Below, piece by piece: positions 6,945 through 14,455 of a DNA stretch of 26,965 nt; positions within the stretch are counted from its first letter, which is position 1, and every line of letters starts with the position of its first letter. Made by a program: the position numbers and the translations under genes. Origin of the DNA: Candidatus Latescibacterota bacterium (GTDB lineage: Bacteria; Eisenbacteria; RBG-16-71-46; SZUA-252). The stretch spans positions 1-26,965 of the forward strand of contig JACQPZ010000059.1 in assembly GCA_016207265.1 (NCBI GenBank), written 5' to 3'. The notes below the pieces were generated by a model that was not told the DNA's origin, ran no database searches, and was given only the letters and a program-made list of their open reading frames with translations.

Positions 6945-9170
6945 CTAGGCGAGCCGGCGGCGACGTTCGGACCGCCCTTCGCGGCGGTCCGGCTTGCGAC
7001 GCCGGTCCTCGTTGTCGCGTGTCGGGAGATAGATCGTCACGATGCTGCTCCAATCCCCCTCGCTCCGGGCCCGGATCTCGCCTCCGTGCTCGCGGACGAT
7101 CTGATACGCCATCGCGAGCCCCACGCCGGAGCCGTAGCGCCGCGACGTCGAGAACGGGACGAAGAGCCGGTCCAGGACCTCGCCCGCGACCTTGGGGCCG
7201 TCGTGCGCGATCTCCGCCTGGACGGCGCCCTGCCCGGCGCGCGTCTCGACCCTCACCCTTCCCCCGCTCGGCACGGAGCTGAGCGCGTAGCTCAAGACGT
7301 TGACGAGGACCTGGCGCATCTTCTCATTGTCGAGGAGGAGCGCCGGGACGTCGGGCGCGAGTCGCTTCAGGAGCCGCACGCGCCGCCGCACGAGGTCTTC
7401 GGCCTGCGATTGGAGCACGTCCTGTACGAGCGCGTTCAGGTTCTCGAGCTTGAGACGCGGCCGCGTCATCTGAGCCAGCGCGACCTGCTCGGTGAGCACC
7501 CGCTCCAGCCGCTCGGTCTCGCGGATGATGATCTCCAGATACTCCCGGTTCTCGTCCTTCGCCGGGAGGCTCTTGAGCACCCGCTTCGCGAACCCGGTGA
7601 TCGCGGCGACCGGGTTGCGAATATCCTGCGCGACCTGGATGCCCCGCTCGCCGACGACGGCGAGCTTCTCCGCGTGGCGGAGCTGCGCTTCGACTTCCTG
7701 AAGCCGCCGATCCTTCGAACGCAGGGTCTCCTCGTGCGAGGAGCGGATGTTCGCGAGCGACGCGATCGAGGCCAGAAGCTCGGCGGCCTGGGCGTCCTCC
7801 GCGTCGAACGCGGCCGGCGCGTCCTGCCTGCCGCCCCCTTTGTTGAAGACGAGGAGCGCTCCCCAGATCGCGTCGCCCTCTCGGATCGGGACCGCGAGGA
7901 CGCCGCGCCAATCCTCCGGCACGAAGCCCGAAAGCCGCGGGTCCGCGCTGACCCCCTCGATGATCAACGGCTTCGAATCCGCCTCGAACCACTGGAGCAG
8001 CCAGGCGCCCAGCCGGTCCAAGTCCTGTCCCGCGCCGGGATCCACCGCGTGGACGTGGGCGATCTCGGGCGCGTCCCCGGTCCCGCGCGTCCACGCCACG
8101 CCGCCCGACGCCTGGGTCCCCGGAAGAAGGGCCCGGAGCGCAAGCCCGACGCGCGCCTCCCGGTGGGAAGGCTGCGCCGCCGCGCGGCAGAGATCGGTCG
8201 CGGATTGCAGCGCGGCTCCCCGCCGCCGGACCAGGTCGAGGACGCTGTTCCCCTCGAGCGCGATGCCGGCCTGGGCCGTGATCGCGCCCAGAAGCTCGAG
8301 TTGATCGGCGGTCCATCCCGAGTACCCGAGCCCCTGGGCCACGACCAGGACTCCGAGAACCCGCTCCCTGCCGAACACGGGGAGCAGGGCCACGGCTCCT
8401 TCGGGGAGCGATTCCGAAACGCTGCCCGGGATCCGAAGCTCGCGGCGGGGGTTCGCGATGAGAGCGGCGCGCCCGTCGAAGACGGCGTCCGCGAAGAGAT
8501 CTCGATCCTCATCGAGATACAACGTCTCATCTCTCAGCCGCTCGAACACCGTACCGTCGAATCCGCCGGCGGACTCGAACGACTCGAGGTCCACGTCGGT
8601 GCGAGACGGCGCTTCATTGGTCTCGCGGTCGGCGCGCCGATACGACACAGCCAGCTTGAGGCCCGTCCCGTCGGGAATCAGCCGGAAGAGGAGGATCGTA
8701 TCGGCCACGTCGGCGAAGGCCCCGCCGATCGCGGCCAGGAGAAGCCGGCCGATCCGATCGGGAGAGAGCGCTCCGTGCATGAGCGGAATCCACCGGAAGA
8801 GAGACCCGGCCGCGCGGGATCGCGCCTCCTCCTCCTCGATTCCGTCCGCCTGCTCGAGGCGCGCCGCCCGCAGCTCTTCTTCGAGCAGATGGAAGAGAAG
8901 GCCCAGCGTCGGCATCACTCCCGCGGACCCGGGCGGCGCGGGTTGGACCCGCTCGACGGCGCCCTGGATGCGGGCGCAATGGACGCAATCCTGGGTGAAT
9001 CGCGACTCGAAATCCTCGCGCGCCTCGAACGGGCACGGTCGGGGCTCGACATAGCAGGCCCCCTGAGCGACTCGATCCGCCCCGTACGCCTTGCGATCCG
9101 CGTAGCGCTTCCATTCGAGGACGATCATCTCTTCCAACCGAGCCGTTCCTGACGCCCGCTTCGCACCCAT
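6945..9170 (-). CDS. GAF-GAF sensor protein with degenerate histidine-kinase core
   Basis: A 741-residue soluble sensor with no membrane segment. The N-terminus has a cysteine cluster C39-x6-C46-x15-C62-x2-C65, then two GAF-like domains (about 120-310 and 330-475). A short coiled coil (KDRRLQEVEAQLRHAEKLA) leads into a HisKA/HATPase_c pair. The H-box reads VAQDIRNPVAAITGF: Gln515 stands where the phospho-accepting His belongs. The N-box second Asn is Tyr628, and the G1 box DxGxG reads H656-D-G-P-K. The G2 box (GSGVGLAMAYQIVREHGGEI) is intact. By known HK chemistry it should not autophosphorylate and may only bind ligand or nucleotide. The tail is Arg-rich. The ATG at 9170, behind GGGAGGGG, is preferred over a TTG at 9209. 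No response regulator is adjacent. Confidence 0.9.
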   Translation of the reverse strand: MGAKRASGTARLEEMIVLEWKRYADRKAYGADRVAQGACYVEPRPCPFEAREDFESRFTQDCVHCARIQGAVERVQPAPPGSAGVMPTLGLLFHLLEEELRAARLEQADGIEEEEARSRAAGSLFRWIPLMHGALSPDRIGRLLLAAIGGAFADVADTILLFRLIPDGTGLKLAVSYRRADRETNEAPSRTDVDLESFESAGGFDGTVFERLRDETLYLDEDRDLFADAVFDGRAALIANPRRELRIPGSVSESLPEGAVALLPVFGRERVLGVLVVAQGLGYSGWTADQLELLGAITAQAGIALEGNSVLDLVRRRGAALQSATDLCRAAAQPSHREARVGLALRALLPGTQASGGVAWTRGTGDAPEIAHVHAVDPGAGQDLDRLGAWLLQWFEADSKPLIIEGVSADPRLSGFVPEDWRGVLAVPIREGDAIWGALLVFNKGGGRQDAPAAFDAEDAQAAELLASIASLANIRSSHEETLRSKDRRLQEVEAQLRHAEKLAVVGERGIQVAQDIRNPVAAITGFAKRVLKSLPAKDENREYLEIIIRETERLERVLTEQVALAQMTRPRLKLENLNALVQDVLQSQAEDLVRRRVRLLKRLAPDVPALLLDNEKMRQVLVNVLSYALSSVPSGGRVRVETRAGQGAVQAEIAHDGPKVAGEVLDRLFVPFSTSRRYGSGVGLAMAYQIVREHGGEIRARSEGDWSSIVTIYLPTRDNEDRRRKPDRREGRSERRRRLA

Positions 9171-9229
9171 CTCGCCCCTCCCGGACGACCACGCCGCGCC
9201 CCGTTCCAAGACCGGGTATTCCTATCAGG

Positions 9230-9258
9230 TTGATTTACGGCAATTTAGGAGATATCTT
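9230..9258 (+). promoter_or_regulatory. Candidate sigma-70-type promoter for the DUF3467 gene
   Basis: TTGATT (9230-9235) and TATCTT (9253-9258) are separated by exactly 17 nt in a locally AT-rich stretch. The predicted start lies about 40 nt before the strong AGGAGG site of the gene at 9305. The divergent kinase-like gene begins at 9170, so this short region may also hold its promoter. I see no convincing one for it. Confidence 0.5.
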
Positions 9259-9304
9259 GAGACAGCGATCTCGGCATAACCCATTGGAAAAAGGAGGATT
9301 AGGG

Positions 9305-9607
9305 ATGGATGCGAAACCGAAGGCCGGACCCGGCCACATCAACATGGAGTTGGGCGAGAAGGAAGCGGAGGGGATCTACTCGAATTTTGCGGTCATCAGT
9401 CATTCCCTCTCCGAGTTCGTGCTCGACTTCGCGCGCGTGCTGCCGGGCACCCAGAAGAGCAAGGTGTTCGCGAGGGTCGTGATGACGCCGCCGAACGTGA
9501 GGTCCCTGCTCGTCGCGCTCGAGACCAACATCAAGAAGTACGAGGATCAGTTCGGGAAGATCAAGACCTTCGAGCCGCAGGCGAAGGAGATCGGCTTCAC
9601 GACGTAA
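9305..9607 (+). CDS. DUF3467 family protein
   Basis: A 100-residue protein closely matching the small DUF3467 family, whose function is unknown. Family features in order: INMELGEKEAEGIYSNFAVISHS, then SEFVLDFARVLPG, a K-x-FARVVMTPPNVRSLL segment, and ALETNIKKYEDQFGKI. The start ATG at 9305 is chosen because AAAGGAGG lies about ten bases upstream. A longer reading from 9230 has no ribosome binding site and would include the promoter-like region. It is the only plus-strand gene in the left 22 kb, standing alone between two minus-strand operons. It is divergent from the kinase-like gene and convergent with the lpxL-like gene (24-nt gap). The family name is sure; the role is not known. Confidence 0.93.
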   Translation: MDAKPKAGPGHINMELGEKEAEGIYSNFAVISHSLSEFVLDFARVLPGTQKSKVFARVVMTPPNVRSLLVALETNIKKYEDQFGKIKTFEPQAKEIGFTT

Positions 9608-9631
9608 CCGGGCGGGCGGGCGCTACCGACC

Positions 9632-10567
9632 TCACGTCGGGGTGGGGGCTCCGTCGGCGGGTTCGACGGGAGCCGGCGTCTTCCAGCGGCGGTGGAGCCA
9701 ATACCAGTGGTCCGGGCGCCGGCGCACGTGGGCTTCGATCGTGTCGTTGATGGCGCGCGTGAGGCGCTCGACCTCGCCCCGCTCGTCGGCCGTGCGGTCG
9801 GGACGCAGGATCGCCACGAGCGTCGAGCGGAATCGTGCGCGCGGCTCGCGCTCGATGAGGCCGATCCCGATCGGACACCCGGTCCGGTATGCGAGCCGGG
9901 CGGGGCCCGTGTGCGTCGACGCCGGCCTTCCGAAGAAGGGTACGTGGATCCCGACCCCGCGCGCGTCTTGATCCGGGAGCATCCCGAGGAACGCGCCCCG
10001 GCGGATCGCGCGGAGCGCGTCGCGCATGCCGAAGCCGATCTTCACGGCCTCGATGCCGAGATCGGCCCGGATCCGGTCGAAGTAGGCGTCGCTCCCGGGG
10101 TTGCTCTGCGGCGGCAGGAGGTAGCGCATCGGCCCTCCCGCCGCGCGGAGCGCGGCGCCGCACAGCTCCCAGTTGCCGTAGTGCGCCGTGACCATGACGG
10201 CGCCCTTCCCTTCCCGGGCCCATTCCAATGCAGGCTCGTAGCCGACCAACTCGACGCGACGCAGGATCCCGTCCAGGCCCAGCCGGGGAAGGGCGAGGAA
10301 CTCCACGAACGAACGACCGATCTGCACGAACATGCGGCGCGCGATCTCGCGCGCGGGGGTTCCCTCGTACTCGGCCCCGAGCGCGGCGGTGATGTTCGCG
10401 ATCGCGATCCGCCTGCGCCGCGAGAGCGCCCCGTAGGCGGCCCTGCCGACCAGGGCGCCGATGGCGCTGGACCATTCGAAGGGGATGGAGCGGGCGACGA
10501 ACCCGATCGTATGGAGCGCCGCCACTTCGATCCGCTGCCGCAGGGGCCGAAGGGGCGAGCGACCCAT
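9632..10567 (-). CDS. Lipid A biosynthesis (LpxL/HtrB-like) acyltransferase
   Basis: A 311-residue inner-membrane-associated acyltransferase of the LpxL/LpxM/HtrB family, which adds a secondary acyl chain to lipid A or related glycolipids. The catalytic HxxxxE motif is H129-YGNW-E134. Nearby are MRYLLPPQSNPGSDAYFDRIR, a second basic segment GMRDALRAIRRGAFLGMLPDQDARG, and the conserved VPFFGRPASTHTGPARLAYRTGCPI block. The C-terminus HYWYWLHRRWK-like segment (HWYWLHRRWKTP) is also typical. The N-terminal hydrophobic helix follows a basic start. It is the last gene of the icd-like/obg/HEAT/dprA run, 3 nt after the dprA stop. Its presence argues for an outer membrane with lipid A-type lipids. The exact acyl donor and acceptor cannot be told. 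Confidence 0.92.
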   Translation of the reverse strand: MGRSPLRPLRQRIEVAALHTIGFVARSIPFEWSSAIGALVGRAAYGALSRRRRIAIANITAALGAEYEGTPAREIARRMFVQIGRSFVEFLALPRLGLDGILRRVELVGYEPALEWAREGKGAVMVTAHYGNWELCGAALRAAGGPMRYLLPPQSNPGSDAYFDRIRADLGIEAVKIGFGMRDALRAIRRGAFLGMLPDQDARGVGIHVPFFGRPASTHTGPARLAYRTGCPIGIGLIEREPRARFRSTLVAILRPDRTADERGEVERLTRAINDTIEAHVRRRPDHWYWLHRRWKTPAPVEPADGAPTPT

Positions 10568-10570
10568 CGA

Positions 10571-11482
10571 TCAGCGCCGCCGCGTCTTTCGCGCGAAGCC
10601 GCCCGGCTCACGCCGCGCAAGGCCCTGAAGCTCGAGCGAGAGGAGCGCCGCGCCCAGCTCCGGGGCGGTGAGCGAGGCGGCCTGCGCGAGCCGATCGAGC
10701 GGGAGCGGGCGCTCGCGGAGCGCGCGGTAGAGACGCGACTCGGGGTCGGTGAGTGCGGCATCGGGAAGCTCCTCTCGTGCCGGGTCCCGGTCGTCGCTAC
10801 GGAAGGCGGCGACTCCGCCAGCCATGCCGACCAGCGCCAGCACATCCTCCGCGCTCCGCACGAGCGTCGCTCCGGCGCGGATCAGCGCGTGCGGCGCTTC
10901 CGCCAGCGGCTCCCGTGAGTCCCACGGCACGGCGCCGACCGGGCGTCCGAGCCGTGCGGCTTCGTGCGCCGTGATGAGGGCGCCGCTCGTGGCGCGACCC
11001 TGGACCACCACGACCGCGTCCGCCAACGCGGCGAGAATCCGGTTGCGGGCGGCAAACGTCGAGCGCGCGGCGGGAGCGCCGGGCGGGACCTCGCTCATGA
11101 GTCCGAGCGAGCGCCCGAGACGCGATTGGAGCGCGGCGTTCGAGCGCGGATAGACCTGATCGATGCCGGTGCCCAGCACGGCGCCGCTTAGCCCGCCGGC
11201 GTCGAGCGCTCCCTCGTGAGCCGCGGCGTCGATCCCGCGCGCCATCCCGCTGATCACCGCGGCTCCCTCGCGCGCGAGCCGGAAGGCGAGGTCGCGCGCC
11301 ACATCGATCCCGTCCTCGGTGCCGTCCCGCGCGCCCACGACGGCGACGTGGGGTCCCGTGTGATGCCAGCCGCCCACGAGGAAAATCACGGCAGGGGGTG
11401 AGGGAAGATCGAGCAGGCGGCGCGGGTACGCCGCATCGGAGCGCGACACCGCGCGGCCCAGAAGCTCCATCCCCTCGTCCAC
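10571..11482 (-). CDS. dprA: DNA-processing protein DprA/Smf, without the N-terminal helix domain
   Basis: DprA protects incoming single-stranded DNA and loads RecA during natural transformation. The Rossmann-like core is complete: AVVGARDGTEDGIDVARDLAFRLA, VISGMARGIDAAAHEGAL, VLGTGIDQVYPRSNAAL, GLMSEVPPG, FAARNRILAALADAVVVVQG, SGALITAHEAARLGRPVGAVP. The C-terminal winged-helix-like segment follows a linker (LYRALRERPLPLDRLAQAASL). The usual N-terminal SAM/HhH domain is missing. The protein begins only about 25 residues before the core, with SDAAYPRRLLDLPSPP. The GTG at 11482 lies 25 nt after the HEAT gene stop, behind a G-rich site; an ATG at 11470 is possible. The open frame continues upstream to 11692 but only as antiphase reading of the HEAT gene. 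Together with the pilus genes it hints at competence, which is inference. Confidence 0.9.
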   Translation of the reverse strand: MDEGMELLGRAVSRSDAAYPRRLLDLPSPPAVIFLVGGWHHTGPHVAVVGARDGTEDGIDVARDLAFRLAREGAAVISGMARGIDAAAHEGALDAGGLSGAVLGTGIDQVYPRSNAALQSRLGRSLGLMSEVPPGAPAARSTFAARNRILAALADAVVVVQGRATSGALITAHEAARLGRPVGAVPWDSREPLAEAPHALIRAGATLVRSAEDVLALVGMAGGVAAFRSDDRDPAREELPDAALTDPESRLYRALRERPLPLDRLAQAASLTAPELGAALLSLELQGLARREPGGFARKTRRR

Positions 11483-11507
11483 CGCCCGCCCCCCGCGCGG
11501 CTTGGGC

Positions 11508-12131
11508 TCAGCGCGCGGCCTGCTGCGCGTCGTCCTCTCCGCCGACCACGTCATCCCAACTGAGCTGATCCTCCGGCGCGGGCGCGCCCGCGCCGGATCC
11601 TTCTTGCGGCACGCGGGGTCCTCGCTCTCCGATCTCCTGCAGCACGCGGCCCGCCGCCTCCGGGTCCCGTTCGAGGAGACCCTCGAGCGCATAGCGCATG
11701 GCGCGATCGGGCAGCGATTGAAACGCGACGGCCAGCTCCTGCGTCGCGAGCTCGTTCCGGCACAGTTGAATCAAGGCGTCCCACACCGCGTCGCGCACCG
11801 TGCGGTTCGGATCCTTCAAGAGCAAGACGAGCGGCGCCACTGCGCGCGGGTTGGCCATTCGCCCCAGCGCCGTGGCGGCCGAGGAGCGCGTGTACCAGAG
11901 CCCCGAATTCAGGTACTCGATGAGCGGCTCCACCACGGGCTCGCCGATCGAGGCGAGGACCCGGGCCGCCTGGTCCCTCAGAAACCAGCTCTCCTGCTGC
12001 AGGACGTCCAGGAGCACCCGGATCGATTCCTCGTTCGGGTCCTGGGCCAGCTCGAGGATCCAGCCGAGCTTTTCCTCGGGGTCCCGGTGACGGAGCTCAT
12101 CCCACAGTCTCGCGACATCCTTCGCGTTCAT
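11508..12131 (-). CDS. HEAT-repeat protein
   Basis: A 207-residue protein made largely of HEAT repeats, right-handed helical pairs used as protein-binding scaffolds. Repeats are visible at about residues 36-65 (SIRVLLDVLQQESWFLRDQA), 66-97 (VVEPLIEYLNSGLWYTRSSA) and 98-130 (AVAPLVLLLKDPNRTVRDAVW). Each has the usual Asp/Arg turn pattern. The C-terminal 40 residues are low-complexity Gly/Ala/Pro with an acidic WDDVVGGEDD tail, probably disordered. Its ATG overlaps the obg stop (ATGA), so it is translationally coupled to obg. dprA follows closely. There are no catalytic motifs. A partner role with Obg at the ribosome is possible but only suggested by the coupling. Confidence 0.88.
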   Translation of the reverse strand: MNAKDVARLWDELRHRDPEEKLGWILELAQDPNEESIRVLLDVLQQESWFLRDQAARVLASIGEPVVEPLIEYLNSGLWYTRSSAATALGRMANPRAVAPLVLLLKDPNRTVRDAVWDALIQLCRNELATQELAVAFQSLPDRAMRYALEGLLERDPEAAGRVLQEIGERGPRVPQEGSGAGAPAPEDQLSWDDVVGGEDDAQQAAR

Positions 12132-13180
12132 GTCCGTCGCTCCTTCGTTTCGGCGATGCCGTGTCCATCATCCCGGCGGTCCGCCGGCGAGCCGGCGCCG
12201 GCGCGTTCCAACACGTCCCACACGGTGTCGAGGAGTTGTTCCATTCCCGCACCGGTCACGCTCGAAAACCATCCGCCCCATCGGGCGCCCCCGAGCGGAA
12301 ACGGCGGCCCGCCCCCTGTCCCGCCGTCCCCAAGGTCCGATCGGCTCATCGCCACGACTCTCGGCTTTCGCGGCAGCTCCTCGTCGTATTCCCCAAGCTC
12401 ATGCTCCAGGGTCGCGTGATCCCGCCCCGGATCGGGCGACGCGCTGTCGATGAGCAGAAGGAGCGTCCGGGTCCGGAGGACGTGACGCAGAAACTCATGC
12501 CCCAATCCCTTTCCCTCGTGCGCCCCTCCGACGAGCCCGGGAAGATCGGCCATGACGAAGCTCTTCTCTTCGCGTACCCGCACCAGCCCCAGATACGGCT
12601 CGAGCGTCGTGAACGGATAATCGGCGATCTTCGGCCGCGCCGCGCTCACGCGCGAGAGGAGCGTCGACTTCCCCACGTTCGGAAGCCCGACGAGCCCCAC
12701 GTCGGCGATCAGCCGGAGCTCGAGGCTAAGCCTGCGCTCCTCCCCCTCCCGTCCCGGCTCCGCCGAACGCGGGGCCTGGCGCGTCGGCGTCGCGAAATGC
12801 GCGTTCCCGCGGCCCCCGCGCCCCCCGCGCGCCGCAACGTAGCGGCCGTCGGGGGCAACGAGATCGGCGACCCGTTCTCCGGTTTTCTCGTCGGTCACGA
12901 GCGTTCCCGGCGGAACGGGAACGAGCAGATCCTCGCCGGACCGGCCGCTCTTCCGGTTGCCCGACCCGTGCGCGCCCGACGGCGCCCGAAACCGCGCGCG
13001 GAACTGAAAATCGAGCAGCGTTCGCAGGTGCGGGTTCACGACCAGGATCACGCTTCCGCCGTCCCCCCCGTCCCCGCCGTCGGGTCCTCCCTTCGGCACG
13101 TACTTCTCGCGGCGAAAGCTGACGCACCCGTCGCCGCCGCGCCCCGCGGCGACGAGGATCGAAGCGCGATCCGCGAACAT
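12128..13180 (-). CDS. obg: Obg/CgtA family GTPase with atypical G4 motif
   Basis: A 350-residue Obg GTPase, the 50S-subunit assembly and stress-linked factor. The glycine-rich Obg fold is at 1-157 (AAGRGGDGCVSFRREKYVPKGGPDGGDGG and RGGRGGRGNAHF regions). G1 is GLPNVGKST (165-173), G2 is in YPFTTLEP (188-195), G3 is DLPGLVGGAHEGKGLGHEFLRH from 212. Where NKxD (G4) is expected the sequence is S279-R-S-D282, and G5 is SSVTG. The Asp that reads guanine is kept but Asn and Lys are not. There is no OCT or TGS extra domain. The gene starts 9 nt after the upstream dehydrogenase and overlaps the HEAT gene start by ATGA. It is not next to rplU/rpmA as in many bacteria. Confidence 0.95.
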   Translation of the reverse strand: MFADRASILVAAGRGGDGCVSFRREKYVPKGGPDGGDGGDGGSVILVVNPHLRTLLDFQFRARFRAPSGAHGSGNRKSGRSGEDLLVPVPPGTLVTDEKTGERVADLVAPDGRYVAARGGRGGRGNAHFATPTRQAPRSAEPGREGEERRLSLELRLIADVGLVGLPNVGKSTLLSRVSAARPKIADYPFTTLEPYLGLVRVREEKSFVMADLPGLVGGAHEGKGLGHEFLRHVLRTRTLLLLIDSASPDPGRDHATLEHELGEYDEELPRKPRVVAMSRSDLGDGGTGGGPPFPLGGARWGGWFSSVTGAGMEQLLDTVWDVLERAGAGSPADRRDDGHGIAETKERRT

Positions 13181-13189
13181 CGCGCGCCC

Positions 13190-14269
13190 CTATCGCATCG
13201 CGGCGATGACGGCGTCGGCGGAAGCGCGCGTGCCCACCGCCGTGGGATCGTCGCGCCGCGGCTTCATGTCATAGGTCACGCGCTTGCCCTCGCGGATCAC
13301 GGCCGCGACGGCGCGCTCCAGACGCTCCGCCGCCGAGCGCTCGCCCAGGTGCCGCAGCATGAGCATTCCGCTCAGGATCATGGCGAAGGGGTTCACCTTG
13401 TCCTGCCCCGCGTACCTCGGCGCGCTCCCGTGCGTCGGCTCGAAGAGCGCGGCGTCGGCCCCGATGTTGGCGCCCGGCGCGACGCCGAGGCCGCCGATCA
13501 GCCCCGCGGCGAGGTCCGACAGGATGTCGCCGTACAGATTGGGGAGCACGAGCACGTCGTAGTCCTCGGGCTTTTGCACGAGCTGCATGCACATGTTGTC
13601 CACGATGCGATCCTCGAAGGTCGTATCGTGAAACTCCGCGGCGACCCGGCGAGAGACCTCGAGAAAGAGCCCGTCCGAGCACTTCATGATGTTCGCCTTG
13701 TGAACCGCGGTCACTTTCTTGCGTCCGTTTTCCCGGGCGTAGCGGAAGGCGTGGCGCACGATCCGCTCCGTCCCCGAGACGCTGATCGGCTTGATCGAGA
13801 TGCCCGAATCCTCCCGGATCTCCCGCTGCGCCTCCCGCCGCACCAGCTCGCGGAGCGCGCCCGCGCCCTTGCTGCCCCGCTCGAACTCGATCCCCGCGTA
13901 GAGGTCTTCCGTGTTCTCCCGAACGATCACGAGATCGATGTGGTCGAATCGGGAGCGGACGCCGGGGTAGGTCTTGCAGGGGCGGATGCAGGCGTAGAGG
14001 TCCAGCTCCTTCCGGATCGAGACGTTGACGCTCCGGAATCCGGTTCCGACCGGAGTCGTGATGGGCCCCTTGAGCCCGACCTTCGTGCTGCGGAGCGAAT
14101 CGAGAGCGCGCTTCGGCAGCGGCGTTCCTTCCTTCTCGTAGACGTCGATCCCGGCCTGCTGCACGTCCCAATCGAACGAGACCCCGGTCGCCTCCAAGAC
14201 GCGGCGCGTCGCCTCCGTGATCTCGGGCCCCGTTCCGTCCCCTGGAATCAGCGTCACGCGATGCGCCAT
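13190..14269 (-). CDS. Isocitrate/isopropylmalate dehydrogenase family enzyme, probably isocitrate dehydrogenase
   Basis: A 359-residue beta-decarboxylating dehydrogenase. Visible marks are the IPGDGTGPEI start, VNVSIRKELDLYACIRPCK (substrate loop with a Ser in the isocitrate-phosphorylation position), the VIVRENTEDLYAGIEF motif, the KANIMKCSDGLFLE catalytic Lys region, and the Asp-rich DVLVLPNLYGDILSDLAAGLIGGLGVAPGANIG. The cofactor loop is HGSAPRYAGQDKVNP. The short size and RENTEDLYAG resemble the NAD-type/IDH3-like branch. The Arg-Tyr in the cofactor loop resembles the Lys-Tyr pair of NADP-dependent E. coli Icd, so the cofactor is unclear. Isopropylmalate or homoisocitrate use is less likely because no leu or lys genes are near. 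It starts at the ATG at 14269, just after an AT-rich promoter-like region. Confidence 0.88.
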   Translation of the reverse strand: MAHRVTLIPGDGTGPEITEATRRVLEATGVSFDWDVQQAGIDVYEKEGTPLPKRALDSLRSTKVGLKGPITTPVGTGFRSVNVSIRKELDLYACIRPCKTYPGVRSRFDHIDLVIVRENTEDLYAGIEFERGSKGAGALRELVRREAQREIREDSGISIKPISVSGTERIVRHAFRYARENGRKKVTAVHKANIMKCSDGLFLEVSRRVAAEFHDTTFEDRIVDNMCMQLVQKPEDYDVLVLPNLYGDILSDLAAGLIGGLGVAPGANIGADAALFEPTHGSAPRYAGQDKVNPFAMILSGMLMLRHLGERSAAERLERAVAAVIREGKRVTYDMKPRRDDPTAVGTRASADAVIAAMR

Positions 14270-14455
14270 CGAGGCTCCTCAGAAATAAATTTAATATAGC
14301 GACATAAGCTATTGTGAATGAGTGTCATGAGGGGTTTCGAGTTGGGCGATAGAGGCGGAGCCGATCGATCGCGGAGCGAAATCCCTGGCGTGACCGCTCG
14401 AGTGCCGGACGCTAGCAAACGCCGGGGAAACGAGTCAAACGGAAAGCGTTAGGCG
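14270..14455. other. Intergenic region with an AT-rich patch
   Basis: This 186-nt gap lies between the FmdB-like gene and the dehydrogenase operon. About 14281-14320 is strikingly AT-rich against the surroundings and holds a small inverted repeat: ATAGC and GCTAT, seven bases apart, at 14296-14312. The rest is GC-rich. I see no gene in it and no convincing terminator for the upstream operon. Confidence 0.6.
14291..14318 (-). promoter_or_regulatory. Candidate promoter for the dehydrogenase-obg-HEAT-dprA-lpxL operon
   Basis: On the minus strand TTCACA (14318-14313) and TATTAA (14296-14291) are 16 nt apart. An overlapping TATATT is an alternative -10. They sit about 22 nt before the ATG at 14269 in the AT-rich patch. 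The fit to consensus is partial; location and base composition are the main support. Confidence 0.4.

Noticed and set aside
6945..7020. The Arg-rich C-terminal tail of the kinase-like protein as a frameshift artefact
   Set aside because: The frame is continuous after the G2 box, the tail starts only after the final kinase-fold strand, and such tails are common in GC-rich genomes.
7086..9152. A 688-codon plus-strand open frame antisense to the kinase-like gene
   Set aside because: Shadow frame. The minus strand encodes recognisable GAF, HisKA-like and HATPase regions.
9626..9640. Short hairpin CCGAC/GTCGG after the DUF3467 gene as a terminator
   Set aside because: Only five pairs, no T-run, and it overlaps the end of the convergent lpxL-like gene.
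11483..11692. Upstream extension of dprA to 11692
   Set aside because: The extra 70 codons overlap the HEAT-repeat gene in another frame and show Arg/Ser-rich shadow composition, not a SAM/HhH domain.
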